Shown piece after piece: positions 37,006 through 47,430 of a stretch of 64,000 nt of DNA. A program made the translations under genes and the position numbers. Numbering within the stretch: position 1 is the stretch's first letter; every line of letters starts with the position of its first letter. Source of the DNA: Saccopteryx bilineata (lineage: Eukaryota > Chordata > Mammalia > Chiroptera > Emballonuridae); contig NC_089491.1 of assembly GCF_036850765.1 (NCBI RefSeq), positions 126,122,766 through 126,186,765 of the forward strand, read 5' to 3'. The notes beneath the pieces are model-generated. The model did not search any database, was not told the origin of the DNA, and worked only from the letters and a program-made list of their open reading frames with translations.

Positions 37006-37865
37006 TGTTGGGCAGATAAAATATATTATGCTCACTTTGTTAAAGATGACGTTGCCCACGTGAGGCCATCGCCCAGGTGATATTAATGTGTGTTGAGAAT
37101 CCTTGTAGCCTGGGGCTTGGTTTTGGGATTAAGCCTTTCCCACCCTTTTTGATGTAGGGCGGTACAATCCTATCATGCCTCAGAAAGTGACTTTGTATTA
37201 GAGACTTCCCTATTTTGTATATTGGATTAAGAGTTTGGATTTCTACACTATAAAATGGGGATGGAGCGAGAGCTTGGGCTCTTGGTTCCTGAGATTATCA
37301 TTAGAGGAGAGAACAGAGCAGAGAGCAGAAGGAGGCCACGTAGAGTAGGCCAGGAGAAGCAGCTAAGATGGCGGAGTGCTGAGTGAGATGCCAGTTTGTG
37401 TAGAGTTTGTATCTGGGATAAGGAAGAAGATGGGGAACTGAGGAGAATAAGGCTGGTGAGCTAGAAACCTTTGATTCTAGGAAACTCAGATAAATCAGTA
37501 GCTTTGTGAGCACTGAATGTGAGTGGGTTTTGGAGCGCAGTGTGTAGTTTTTTACTTGCCTGCCGGGTGCAAGCTAGGATTAAAGATGACAGCCCATCTG
37601 CTTTTGGCTCCTTTGTTTCTTTACCGACTGTCCGAATCCAATGCGAACCTGCAGCTGTGTGTAAAGCCAATGTTGTAAAGTACCAAAAAGCTACAAATTA
37701 ATACTGATATTTGTAAAGCCAGAAGCCACGGCCACCATCACAGCAGCCTGGCCCATGCAGGTTCGCACTGGATTCGGACAGTCGGTAAAGAAACAATGGA
37801 GCCAAAAACTGATGGGCCAGGCGGCTGTGATGGTGGCCCTGGCAGCCGTGGCTTCTGGCTCTACA
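37006..37865 (+). mobile_element. solo LTR, family B, copy 6, with foreign insert near its 3' end
   Basis: It starts TGTTGGGCAGATAAAATATA, has a CTATAAAATGGGG box near 37,249 and ends GGCTCTACA. The TSD CATTC (37,001-37,005 and 37,866-37,870) proves the outer ends. Inside, at about 37,655-37,814, it holds a segment that is not LTR in this orientation (see the 150-bp repeat). Confidence 0.85.
37665..37814 (+). repeat. 150-bp direct duplicate of 38,231-38,380
   Basis: Nearly identical to 38,231-38,380, with about two base differences that I can see. It includes six bases of provirus, the first 41 bases of the family C LTR, and the first 103 bases of the minus-strand family B LTR. It sits inside the oppositely oriented LTR copy 6. 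Confidence 0.9.
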
Positions 37866-38044
37866 CATTCCTTTGTTTGCACAAAGGTTACCCACACACT
37901 TTCTTGGTGTTTGCATCCAAAAGACATTCACTCAGAGCTTTTAACTAAAGTTATCCAATTCAAGTCATAGAGGGTTCAAGGTTAAATGGGTGATTCCCTA
38001 TGACCACCTTCTTGTTTCTAGGAATGGTTATAGAAATCTTCTAT

Positions 38045-38236
38045 TAATAATGCTGACTTAATTTGTCTGACAGACGGATCTTTTCTGAAAGATAAATGGA
38101 CATTACTAAGCTGGATATGCAGTAACTTCTTGGCATATATAACTGAAAAGTTCTTATTTACCCGAAACAGACCAGACCACCAAGCTAATTTAACTGTCTA
38201 ACCAGAGCTTGTCATGGCCGAAGATCAAATAGCCAA
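38045..38236 (+). pseudogene. proviral RNase H, first part
   Basis: RNase H-like reading with LTDGSFLKDK (the catalytic-Asp region) near 38,064-38,095 and AEDQIAN near 38,218-38,236, where an LTR interrupts. It continues at 39,546 and again after a SINE at 39,965. At least one stop is present. Confidence 0.65.
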
Positions 38237-39545
38237 TGTTGTAAAGTACCAAAAAGCTACAAATTAATATTGATATTTGTAAAGCCAGAAGCCACGGCCA
38301 CCATCACAGCAGCCTGGCCCATGCAGGTTCGCACTGGATTCGGACAGTCGGTAAAGAAACAATGGAGCCCAAAACTGATGAGCCATCATTTTTAATCCTA
38401 GCTTGCACCCGGCGGGCAAGTAAAAACACACACTGGGCTCCAAATCCCACTCACATTCAGTGCTCACAAATCTACTGACTTATTTGAGTTTCCTAGAATC
38501 AAAGGTTTCTAGCTTACCAGACTTACTCACCTCTGTTCCCCATCTCCTTCCTTCTCTCTGCACAAACTGACTTCTCACTCAACACTCCGCCATCTTGGCT
38601 GCTTCTCCTGGCCTCTTCCACGTCGCCTTTCTCTGCTCTCCTCTCTCCTCTAATGATAATCTCAGGAACCGAGAGAGTAAGCTCCCATTCTGCCCCTATT
38701 TTATAGTGTAGCTTCATAACCTTTAATCCAATATACAAAATAGGGAAGTCTCTAATACAAAGTCACTTCTCTGAGGCATGATTGGATTGTATGGCCCCAC
38801 ATCAAAAAGGGTGGGAAACGCTTAGTCCTAAAACCAAGCCCCAGGCTCCAAGGATTCTGCCTGCCCACAGCCCACAGAGACACATATTAATATCACCTGG
38901 GCAACGGCCTCCATGTGAGCAGCGCCATCTTTAACAAAGTGAGCATAATATATCTTATCTGCCCAACAATATTCTGGGAGGAAAAGTCAGGCTTTCCTGT
39001 TCTGTCCCTCCTTTGGGGAGGGGAAGGAGAAGAATGTAGAAGTTTCTGGCCTGCAAGAACAGTGGGTCATTTAATTTTAAATCTAAAATAAAGGTAAACC
39101 AAGAAACTTCTTCTCTTTCAATAGGAGGCATAATTTACATACCACCCTGCATTGACTGTATAGTTCCTCCCCTCCCTGGAATCTTGAGAGTAAAATACCT
39201 CTAGGCTAGTGAGGGAAGATGAATCCTGAAAGATTTGTAAATATCTTTGTGTTACTTTGAAAGTCTTAATGTTTCTGTGTATCCGTCTATAATCTTGTTA
39301 ATGATTGTGTCATAATGTCATGCTCTCTCCCCTGCCCATGTGTGAGCAAGGGTACATAAACAGCCCCTGAAATGTATTGGGGACTGCACAATTTGGGCCT
39401 GCAGATGCCCCGTGTCAGCCATATGCGGCCAGCATATTCAAAATTTCCTCCTTTAATAAAACTCTTCAAAATTTATCTGGACTGGGTGTCTCTACATGAA
39501 CTCGATGAAATGAGGTACAAATCTTGGGTGCAGTACTTTATAACA
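38237..39545 (+). mobile_element. solo LTR, family C, inserted in RNase H
   Basis: The LTR begins TGTTGTAAAGTACC and ends TTTATAACA. It is split by family B copy 7. Near its 3' end are a TACATAAACAG box, TTTAATAAAACTC (poly(A) signal near 39,453) and a GGGTGTCTCTACATG tail. Its outer ends are deduced because RNase H reading stops at IAN (38,236) and resumes as IYSDSHPVFGVAQD. The 4-bp target copies are CCAA and ACAA. About 613 bp of it is LTR. Confidence 0.6.
38278..38968 (-). mobile_element. solo LTR, family B, copy 7, inside the family C LTR
   Basis: A 691-bp minus-strand LTR (TGTTGGGCAGATAAGATATA...GGCTTTACA). The perfect 5-bp TSD ATATT lies at 38,273-38,277 and 38,969-38,973. Confidence 0.9.
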
Positions 39546-40623
39546 ACAATATTTACTCTGATAGTCACCCTGTCTTTGGTGTAGCTCAAGACTGAAATGC
39601 TATGAAAATAATGAGGCTTCTGCCTGACCAGGCGGTGGCATAGTGGATAGAGCGTCGAACTGGGATGCGGAGGACCCAGGTTTGAGACCCGGAAGTCGCC
39701 AGCTTGAGCACAGGCTCATTTGGTTTGAGCAAGGCTCACCAGCTTGGACCCAAGGTCGCTCGAGCAAGGGGTTACTCGGTCTGCTGTAGCTCCATGGACA
39801 AGGCACATATGAGAAAGCAATCAATGAACAACTAAGGTGTTGCAACGAAAAACTAATGATTGATGCTTCTCATCTCTCTCTGTTCCTGTGTGTCTGTCCC
39901 TATCTATCCTCTCTGAGATAGACTCTCTCTCTGTCTCTGTAAAAAATAAATACATAAATAAATAAATAATGAGGCTTCTTATTCCCTCAGGGCAGTCTAT
40001 AAAGAATGGAAAGATGTTGCAGAATTATTATATATCATACAGCAACCAAGACAATTGGCAATTATCAAAATTCTAGGACATTCTAAAGCTACCACCATGG
40101 ATGCAAAAGGAAATCATTTAGCTGATGCTGCAGCTAAACAAGCAGCACTAAGCAAATTATCCAGACCTGAGAATGTTCTTTGTTTCCTGTTAAATCAATA
40201 ACAGACTCAATTACAGTTCCAAAAGATAGCTACAGAAGACAAAAAGAAGATACGGCAACAAGAAACGGAAAGCTTTAACCCAAACAGATTTTGCTTGGAC
40301 CCAACAGGAAAACAATCTTACCTATTGGGGTTCAACTGCCTATGCTTCAACATGTGCATGAACATATTGGGGTCCTGGTAAATATGATTTCATGGAGTAA
40401 ACAATATTATTACTGGAAACCTTCTCTCACTTAGTTCATAAAATATATAGGAGATGTTTTACCTGTCCCAAATATAATCCATCACTCCATGGATCCCAGG
40501 GACATTTCTCACTCCCTTTAGGTCCATTTCAGGTATGGCTATTGGATTTTATCCAAATGTCACAATCTCAAGGATACAAACAGGTATTAGTTATGAGTTC
40601 TATGTCATCTCATTGGGTTAAGG
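39546..40623 (+). pseudogene. proviral RNase H end and integrase, first part
   Basis: RNase H resumes at 39,546 and, after a SINE, reads AIIKILGHSKATTMDAKGNH near 40,059-40,118, the His/Asp end of RNase H. The integrase zinc-binding and core region follows to 40,620 (HEHIGVLVN near 40,360, then CP-type residues). It is interrupted by stops and then by a hAT element at 40,624. Confidence 0.65.
39622..39964 (+). mobile_element. SINE, TGACCAGGCGGTGG type, in RNase H
   Basis: Head GCCTGACCAGGCGGTGGCAT, full body, A-rich (AAAT)n end. The perfect TSD AATAATGAGGCTTCT lies at 39,607-39,621 and 39,965-39,979. Confidence 0.95.
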
Positions 40624-41477
40624 CAGTGGTTCTCAAAGTGTGCATCAGGGCACACTGGTGCACCCTAGAAGATTTCCAGGTGTGCCCTATGGTATTCCAG
40701 AGAAATATGTGCCTGATGGGGACCAAAAAACCAACAGGGTTTTTGGAGTTTGGATTTTTGGGGGACAGAGGTGTGGGGAATTGGCTGTAAGCTGACAGTC
40801 TGCCCAACCCCCCACCTCACTAGCCTGATTAGGTTGCAAAAGGCTGTTAAGCTGTGGTGCTGGATTGTTTACACTACCCCCCCCATGTTCCCCGGAAAGA
40901 CTAGATGCAAATTTCTTCTATCCTTTGTTTGGTGTAAAGTTAAGATGATATGTATGGTGGGGGTTTTCTGCATTCAACACAATTAAGAATAAAAAAAGAG
41001 AGAAATTCTTCAATGTATTGACAAGGAAATGAGAGTTTGCTTTTCAAATATATGTCCAAACATTGAAGAAATCACTAAGACACATCAGGCTCATGTTTCT
41101 CATAAACACAAAAATGAAAAAACTTAACACATTTACGCTTGGACCTGCCAAATTTGCTAAATCTTACTAAGAATGTATCTATATATATAAAAAGATAACT
41201 TTGTTTTTGTTTTTTTTTTAACCCCTTTTTTACAAATTCTAAAAAGAATAACTCAAAAAATGTAACATAAAAATGTTTTTTTAATGTCAGAATAAATTTA
41301 ATTTTGTCATATTTATTTCGTTTAATTACCATAAAAGCAAGCTTGGACTTTATATTTCTTTCTTTAATATTGACTTAATTATTATAACATATTTCTCACA
41401 AATTTGTATATAGTGCGCCTACAATTATTTGTAAGATTTTAAATGTGCTCCGACTTCAAAAAGTTTGAGAACCACTG
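40624..41477 (+). mobile_element. hAT element with transposase C-terminal relic
   Basis: 854 bp with inverted ends CAGTGGTTCTCAAAGTGTGC and AAAGTTTGAGAACCACTG. The 8-bp target copies are GGTTAAGG and GATTAAAG (6 of 8). It carries part of a transposase (next entry), so it derives from an autonomous hAT by internal deletion. Older than SPIN, judging by decay. Confidence 0.8.
40993..41127 (+). pseudogene. hAT transposase C-terminal relic
   Basis: Reads KKREILQCIDKEMRVCFSNI and on to a stop at 41,125-41,127. The pattern (basic KKR..., then E-M-R-V-C-L/F-S) is that of the C-terminal hAT dimerisation region in ZBED5/Charlie-like transposases. Stops lie immediately upstream (40,984 and 40,990), so no long product is possible. 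Confidence 0.65.
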
Positions 41478-42660
41478 GATTAAAGCATTCACTTGAAGGA
41501 GAGCAACAGCCTTAAGGATAGGTAAATTTTTATTCAGAAAATTAATTCCCAGTTGGGGAATTCCCTCTGAGTTGCATAGTAACTAAGGTACTCATTTCAC
41601 TGGGCAAATAATACAACCAATTTGTGACATTTTGTCTAATGTATAGCATTTTCATTGTGCTTATCACTCCCAGTCACCTGGAAAGGTGGAACATACAAAT
41701 GGTACAATTAAAACTCAAGTAGCTCTGACCAGGTGTTGGCGCAGTAGATAGAGCATTGGAGTGGGACACGGAGAACCCAGGTTTGAAACCCCAAGGTCAC
41801 CATCTTGAGCCCAAGGTCGCTGGCTTGAGCAAGGGTTCACTCTGTCTGCTGTAATCCTCCCCACCCCCCACCCCCACTCGGTCAAGGGACATATGAGAAA
41901 ACAATCAATGAACAACAAAGGTGCCATAACAAAGAACTGATGCTTCTCATCTCTCTCCCTTCCTGTCTGTCTGTTCCTATCTGTCCTTCTCTCTGTCTCT
42001 ACCACTAAATAAATAAATAAATAAATAAATAAAACTCAAGTAGCTCAATTTTCAGCTTTTAATCTCCCTTGGACAAAAGATCTCCCTAGAATGCTCCTCA
42101 ATCCAAGATCTACCCCTTCTTATAAACACAGCCTTTTTCTTTATGAAATAGTCATTGGTTACCCTATGTATCTGGAAGAAAGGCCATATGAACCAATCTT
42201 ACTCAGAGGAGGCACTGTGCATTGTTGTTAATGGACTTATCAACCAGCTAAAATAAATTGATAAATTAGTAACTGATTCATTTGAGAGTGTACCCCGGGA
42301 GACAAGACTTCAAAGACCATGGCTTAAAACCAGGACATTTCACCTACTGGAAGGAAACATCAGATAAAAGACTCCTTCCAATCTCTTTGGAAAAGCTCTT
42401 ACCAGGTGTTACTAACTAATCCATGTACGACTAAACTTAAAGGGCTTAATTCATGGATTCACAGTTTTTCATCAGAAAAAGGTACCTAATACCAAATGGA
42501 CATCTACCACCATCTCTGACACTCACCTTGGCCTACAACAATTATCAAAGATTCCTCTAGAATGAAAAGCTGCTGACATCAGAAGGAGACAGCTATCTCA
42601 AGACATTGACAAGGCCTGTGTAACTATGAATTGATGTTGAATTAAGAATCCATTTTGATG
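41478..42660 (+). pseudogene. proviral integrase, core end and C-terminal domain
   Basis: Continues integrase after the hAT: ITPSHLERWNIQMVQ-like reading near 41,664-41,709, then after a SINE YEIVIGYPMYLEERPYEPIL near 42,145-42,204. The GPY/F-type C-terminus follows (LKPGHFTYWKETSDKRLLPI near 42,325-42,384). The order identifies a class I element. Several stops are present. Confidence 0.7.
41726..42030 (+). mobile_element. SINE, TGACCAGGCGGTGG type, in integrase
   Basis: Head TGACCAGGTGTTGGCGCAG, with a C-rich interior run (CCCCACCCCCCACCCCC) and an (AAAT)n tail. The perfect TSD AAAACTCAAGTAGCTC lies at 41,710-41,725 and 42,031-42,046. Confidence 0.95.
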
Positions 42661-43249
42661 GTCCTTATCTGTCTGCTAGTGATATAAAACATAATAATTA
42701 TATTTGTTCTTTGAGTTTTCTAAATAGTCCAAGTGTTTACGACTACTGAGTATGTGTAAGATAATTGTTAGTGGCCCTGGCCAGCTGGCTCAGCAGTAGA
42801 GCGTCAGCCCAGCGTGTGCAAGTTCTGGGTAAGATTCCCGGTCAGGGCACACAGGAGAAACGCCCATCTGACTGACTGCCTCCCCACTTCTAACTTCTAA
42901 AAATAAAAAAGATAGCTGTTAGTACTCTTCATAGCTTATGTAAATGTAACACTAGAAAAATGGCATATAAGGCAAAACACAGATCACAATAGTCCCTAGG
43001 ATAGAAGTAGTACAATGCTTTTTTTTGTTTGTTTGCAATAAAGGCCATAGTACCTGACTGCCTCCCAGATTGGGAAAATTTGGCCTCAGCTCAGATATCA
43101 TGGATACAGTATTGCTCCATTCCCAATCGTCAATAAAACAAAATGAATACTGAGACTTCCTAGGAATGAGCCTTCCTAGCACACTATCTGACCAAAGAGT
43201 CGGCCATCAATGCATCCTTTGGATTTGATTTATGACCAAAAGTAGGAAC
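42661..43249 (+). pseudogene. possible proviral env remnant
   Basis: Lies between the integrase end and the 3' LTR, where env belongs, but only about 450 bp remain once the SINE is removed. Short open stretches occur (for example near 43,030-43,110) but no domain is certain. A purine-rich AAAAGTAGGAAC abuts the LTR start, as a polypurine tract would. Most of env is deleted. Confidence 0.35.
42773..42909 (+). mobile_element. long VES-like SINE with internal deletion
   Basis: A 137-bp copy: the head GGCCCTGGCCAGCTGGCTCAG joins directly to the 3' part (CTGACTGCCTCCCCAC...). Target repeats GATAATTGTTAGT and GATAGCTGTTAGT flank it. Confidence 0.85.
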
Positions 43250-43459
43250 TGTGAACAAAATATAGGGTTCTATGGAAAGTAACTTCACAGGGTGATCAGA
43301 TCATAAATTCCTAACTGGGCAAGTCATGGTGGGTAGTAATGCCCCAGGCATGTAACTTTTTAGTAAAACATCTTTCCTTTAAGCAAGCCCTGTCCATTGT
43401 TTCAGTACATCCAAGTTAACACACCTTTGAGATACCACCCTCAAGAAAGTACATAATAT

Positions 43460-43794
43460 GCCTGACCAGGCGGTGGCGCAGTGGATAGAGCATCGGACTG
43501 GGATGCAGAGGACCCAGGTTCGAGACCCCGAGGTCGCCAACTTGAGCGCGGGCTCATCTGGTTTGAACAAAGCTCACCAGCTTAGACCCAAGGTCGCTGG
43601 CTCAAGCAAGGGGTTACTTGGTCTGCTGAAGGGCCTGTGGTCAAGGCACATATGAGAAAGCAATCAATGAAAAACTAAGGTGTCGCAAGGAAAAACTGAT
43701 GATTGATGCTTTTCATCTCTCTTCGTTCCTGACTGTCCCTATCTATCCTGCTCTCTGACTTTCTGTCTCTATAAATTAAAAAAAAAAAAAAAAA
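43460..43794 (+). mobile_element. SINE, TGACCAGGCGGTGG type, near consensus
   Basis: GCCTGACCAGGCGGTGGCGC head with box-B-like GGTTCGAGACCCC, complete body and poly(A). One of the best-preserved members here. Confidence 0.95.
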
Positions 43795-43823
43795 GAGTAA
43801 ACAATGTAAACTATCCTGTAATC

Positions 43824-44144
43824 CAGGGGTTGGGAACCTTTTTAGCTGAGAGAGCCATGAATGCCACATATTTTAAAATGTAATTCCGTGAGAGCCATAT
43901 AACGACCTGTGTATGTTACGCATTATCCAATAAAAATTTGGTGTTGTCCTGGAGGACATCTGTGATTGGTTCCAGCCACCAGCAACCACGAACATGAGCG
44001 GTAGGAAATGAATGGATTGTAATATATGAGAATGTTTTATATTTTTAACATTATTAATTTTTTTATTAAAGATTTGTCTGCGAGCAAGATGCAGCCATCA
44101 AAAGAGCCACATCTGGCTTGGGAACCACAGTCTCCTGACTGCTG
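43824..44144. mobile_element. hAT-type element, CAGGGGTTGGGAACC terminus
   Basis: 321 bp. Left end CAGGGGTTGGGAACCTTTTT; the right end is degenerate (GGGAACCACAGTCTCCTGAC). The perfect 8-bp TSD CTGTAATC lies at 43,816-43,823 and 44,145-44,152. The interior repeats GAGAGCCATGAATGCC / GAGAGCCATATAACG. Confidence 0.8.
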
Positions 44145-45529
44145 CTGTAATCCAATCCCGCCTTGCTTTCTCCAACCTCCAAATAATCTTCCATTTCCTC
44201 CTCCTAATTTCAAGGGCATAAGAAAATCTACAAAACTGTTATTATCTAGAACATTTGAGATCTTGCTCCCTCTAAAGCATGTATTGTTAGTCAAACTTAA
44301 ATTCTAAAAAAAAAAAAAAAGTAAAATGATTTAGCCAAGTTTACAAATAGCATTAAAATTCTTACAGAACTTGAGTTGCTAAAGTGTTAAGTTTAATCTA
44401 CTGGCTTTACAGTTTTCTTTTGTTGTTTTTTTTTTTTTCATTTTAATGTACTAGCTTTATACAAGTTGTTTAAGCATTGAGAAAGTTTTACTTGTTAGGT
44501 CTGGCATCTGAAGTCCTTGAATAAAAATGAATACATTAGAATTACAAATGCAGTTTTAAATTAAGGCAATTTAACCATGTTTTAAATGTAGCTGATTAAG
44601 GGCATTTAGTTCTTTCAATTGGAGTTATTTTTTTAAAAAGTGACATGATACTTTATAAACAATATTTTTAGGATGAATTTAAAGGCTTAAGAAAGACAAA
44701 GTTATAAATGTTATTTTACAAAACTTGAGTAGATATTTATCATGATTTCTGAATACAGTTTAATAAAAAGTTATGCAGTCACTCTAAGCTGTAAAACAAT
44801 TTCATTCAGTAATGGAAATGTTCAATTCCTAAACAATAATCAAAAATCTAAGCATTTAATTTTGGGGATTGTCCTCTACCCCAGGATTGGGCTCACTGTA
44901 AATGAGAAGCCTATCTGTTATCACGGAATGGGAATGTAGTTTATTCTCCTCTTTTTTTCCCCTAGAGATAGTACCCTATATTTTTGTTAAACACCATTTT
45001 TGAATACTGTAGTTAAAGCAGAATGGAAAAAGAAAGGAGAAAAAAAGCAAAAGAGCTTACTTAACCACTTACTTAACCAATGTTGAGACTCACAGATATT
45101 TGAGGGTTCTCTGGGAACAAAACCCCACATTGTTGGGGGCTGTCATCTGAAGTTCCCTTTATCTCTATTTTCATCTTCCTTCATTAGAAGGGAGTTCTCT
45201 ACTCCCTCCTTAGAAACTGGTGATATCCAGCTTTTCTTTGCTGAAGTGCCTTTTGCAACCTCACCCCTACCTCCAACCTCTTCTCCCACAGGTGGTTTTT
45301 CTGAGCAGAACCTCAGAAGAGTCCACAAATGAGCTTACAAGCATGCACTAGAACTAGCTCTCTCCCTCTCTCATTATTAAGCTCCCTTGGGTAATCCTTT
45401 AAAATTTTATTATCTTTGCCCTTTATAAACATGTTGAGTAAACGATTTAAGAAGTTCCAAGTGGATTATCAATGATGTACGAATCTTTATTGAGTAGATG
45501 ACATTGAAAATGTTTATTATTCACACTAT

Positions 45530-45870
45530 TAAGGTTAGTTGAATATGTCAACTTGGCTAGGTTCTAATAGTAATACTAGTATTATAACACTAACTTAGGA
45601 GTTGATATGAAGATATTTTGTAGATGCGGTTAACATCTACAATCAGATGACTTTAAGTAAAGGACATTATACTCCATAATTTGGATGGACCTCGTGTAAT
45701 CATCTGAATCACCCTAAGAGCAGAACTGAAGTTACCTATCCTGAGAAAAAAATTATGCCTCAAGTTTGTAGCATCAGGTCCTCTGGGAGAGTTTCTAGCC
45801 CTCCAGCCTACTCTACTAATTTTTTAGACTCATGAGACCCATAATACTGTAACTCCATTGTTTCATATAA
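45530..45870 (+). mobile_element. old LTR-like remnant, ERVL/MaLR type
   Basis: GAATATGTCAACTTGGCTAG, later GATGGACCTCGTGTAATCATC and CTGGGAGAGTTTCTAG, resemble old mammalian ERVL-class LTRs. It is too diverged to name. An AT/CA-rich tract follows at about 45,885-45,975. Confidence 0.4.
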
Positions 45871-46040
45871 ACATCTTTATTTGATGTATACACACATACA
45901 CATATATGTGCAGGTGTGTATGCAGGTATATATCTATATAAATATTTTTACATGTGTACACACACACACACGCAGACTTCTGGTTGTGCCTGGTGTCACT
46001 TGTGCATATAGTTATCCTGCTTGATTAAGAGTAGGGGTCT

Positions 46041-46240
46041 TTTGCCTGACCTGTGGTGGCGCAGTGGATAAAGTGTTGACCTGGAAACACTGAGGTCGCC
46101 AGTTCAAAACCCTGGGCTTGCCTGGTCAAGGCACATATGGGAGTTGATGCTTCCTGCTCCTCCTTTCTGTCTGCTTGTCTCTTTCTCTCTCCTCTCTAAC
46201 ATGAATAAATAAAAAATATTAAAAAAAAAAAAAGAAGAAG
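46041..46240 (+). mobile_element. short SINE, GCCTGACCTGTGGTGGCGCAG type
   Basis: Head at 46,044, GGTCAAGGCACATATGGGAG, CT-rich end, A tail. The target AGAGTAGGGGTCT occurs on both sides. Confidence 0.9.
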
Positions 46241-46689
46241 AAAGAGTAGGGGTCTCAGCTTGGAAAGCTAGTCTGCTACTTGTGGTCAAATCTTCTAGCA
46301 GGTTAGCCTGAACTTCTTTAAGGGTGATTTCAAGAAAGCAGAAAGGCAAGCCCCAGTGAAAAAGTTCTTTTCAAGTCTCTGTTTGCTGCATATTTGTTTT
46401 TACTATCAATCAAGTAAGAGAAACCAAGAATCAATGTTGGTGAGGTTATAAATGGGTCAAAGTAATAAGAATTTTTGAAGATTCTCCAAGGGAGGTAGAG
46501 AGAGCTAGTTTTCATGCAAGTCATCAGGTCAGTTGTGGAGTCATCTTGGTTCTATCCAAAAGAGCTACCTGCAAGAGTAGAGGTTAGGAGAAAGACTGTT
46601 TCATAAGGACATAGGTAGAGGGAGGATGATTCACTAGAGGCCATTACTATAACCATTTAATAAATACATCACTGTTAAATGGTATTTGT

Positions 46690-47430
46690 GGGAATGCTAT
46701 AGAGTAGATGTTGGTGTTCCCACAAACTTCAGGCTAAATCCTGATGTCCAATATGATGGAATTTGGAGGCAGGGCCTTTAGAAGGTGATTAGATATTGAG
46801 AGTGGGGCCCTTATAAGTGGCATTACTCCTTAGAAAAGAGATCCCTTGCCCATGTGAGGACAGAGAAAAGACTACCTTTATGAACCAGGAAGTGGATCCT
46901 CACTAGATACATTGAATCTACTGATTTTGTGTGTGTGTGAGAGAGAGAGAGAGAGACAGGGGCAGACAGGGACAGACAGACAGGGAGAGAGATGAGAAGC
47001 ATCAATTCTTCGTTGCGGCTCCTTAGTTGTTCATTGATTGCTTTCTCATATGTGCCTTGACTGGGGAGGTTACAGCAGAGCAAGTGACCCCTTGCTCAAG
47101 CCAGTGACCTTGGGCTCAAGCCAGCAACCTTGGGCTTTAAGCCAGCAAGTTCTGGTCTGAAGCCAGCCACCCTGCGCTCAAGCTGGTGAGCCTGGACTCA
47201 AGCCAGATGAGCCCGCGCTCAAGCTGGTGACGTCGGGGTTTCAAACCTGAATCCTCCATGTCCTAAACCAACACTCTATCCACTGCACCACCGCCTGGTC
47301 AGATGAATCTGCTGATGCTTTGATCTTAGACTTACCATCCTCAGAACAATGAGAAATAAATTCCTGTTGTTTATAACCTACCTACTCTTGAGTACTGTGT
47401 TTAAAAAGGTAGCATGAACAGACTAAGACA
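46690..47430 (+). mobile_element. MaLR LTR (MST/MLT1-like), split by a SINE
   Basis: Contains GGAGGCAGGGCCTTTAGAAG, CCATGTGAGGACAGAG, GAACCAGGAAGTGGATCC and GAGAAATAAATTCCTGTTG, and ends GACTAAGACA, an order typical of MST-type LTRs. A minus-strand SINE (46,935-47,301) divides it. Confidence 0.75.
46935..47301 (-). mobile_element. SINE, TGACCAGGCGGTGG type, minus
   Basis: The reverse-strand head CTGACCAGGCGGTGGTGC lies at 47,301, with extra internal AGCCAG...ACCTTGGGC repeats. Flanks GAATCTACTGATTTT / GAATCTGCTGATGCT form a decayed TSD. Confidence 0.85.

Larger units (their letters stand above)
43250..44305 (+). mobile_element. 3' LTR of the provirus, with SINE and hAT inserts
   Basis: It starts TGTGAACAAAATATAGGGTT and aligns by eye with the 5' LTR at 27,769. 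It is split by a SINE (43,460-43,794) and a hAT element (43,824-44,144). It resumes at CAATCCCGCCTTGCTTTC and ends near GTTAGTCAAAC. The provirus span is therefore about 16.5 kb, of which well under half is viral. Confidence 0.6.

Noticed and set aside
23365..38968. Regularly recurring ~700-bp repeat as a tandem segmental duplication
   Set aside because: Different 5-bp target duplications and different host sequences show separate LTR insertions.
29590..42660. Possibility of an intact retroviral gene
   Set aside because: Every viral domain carries stops, deletions or insertions. No domain is open over its full length.
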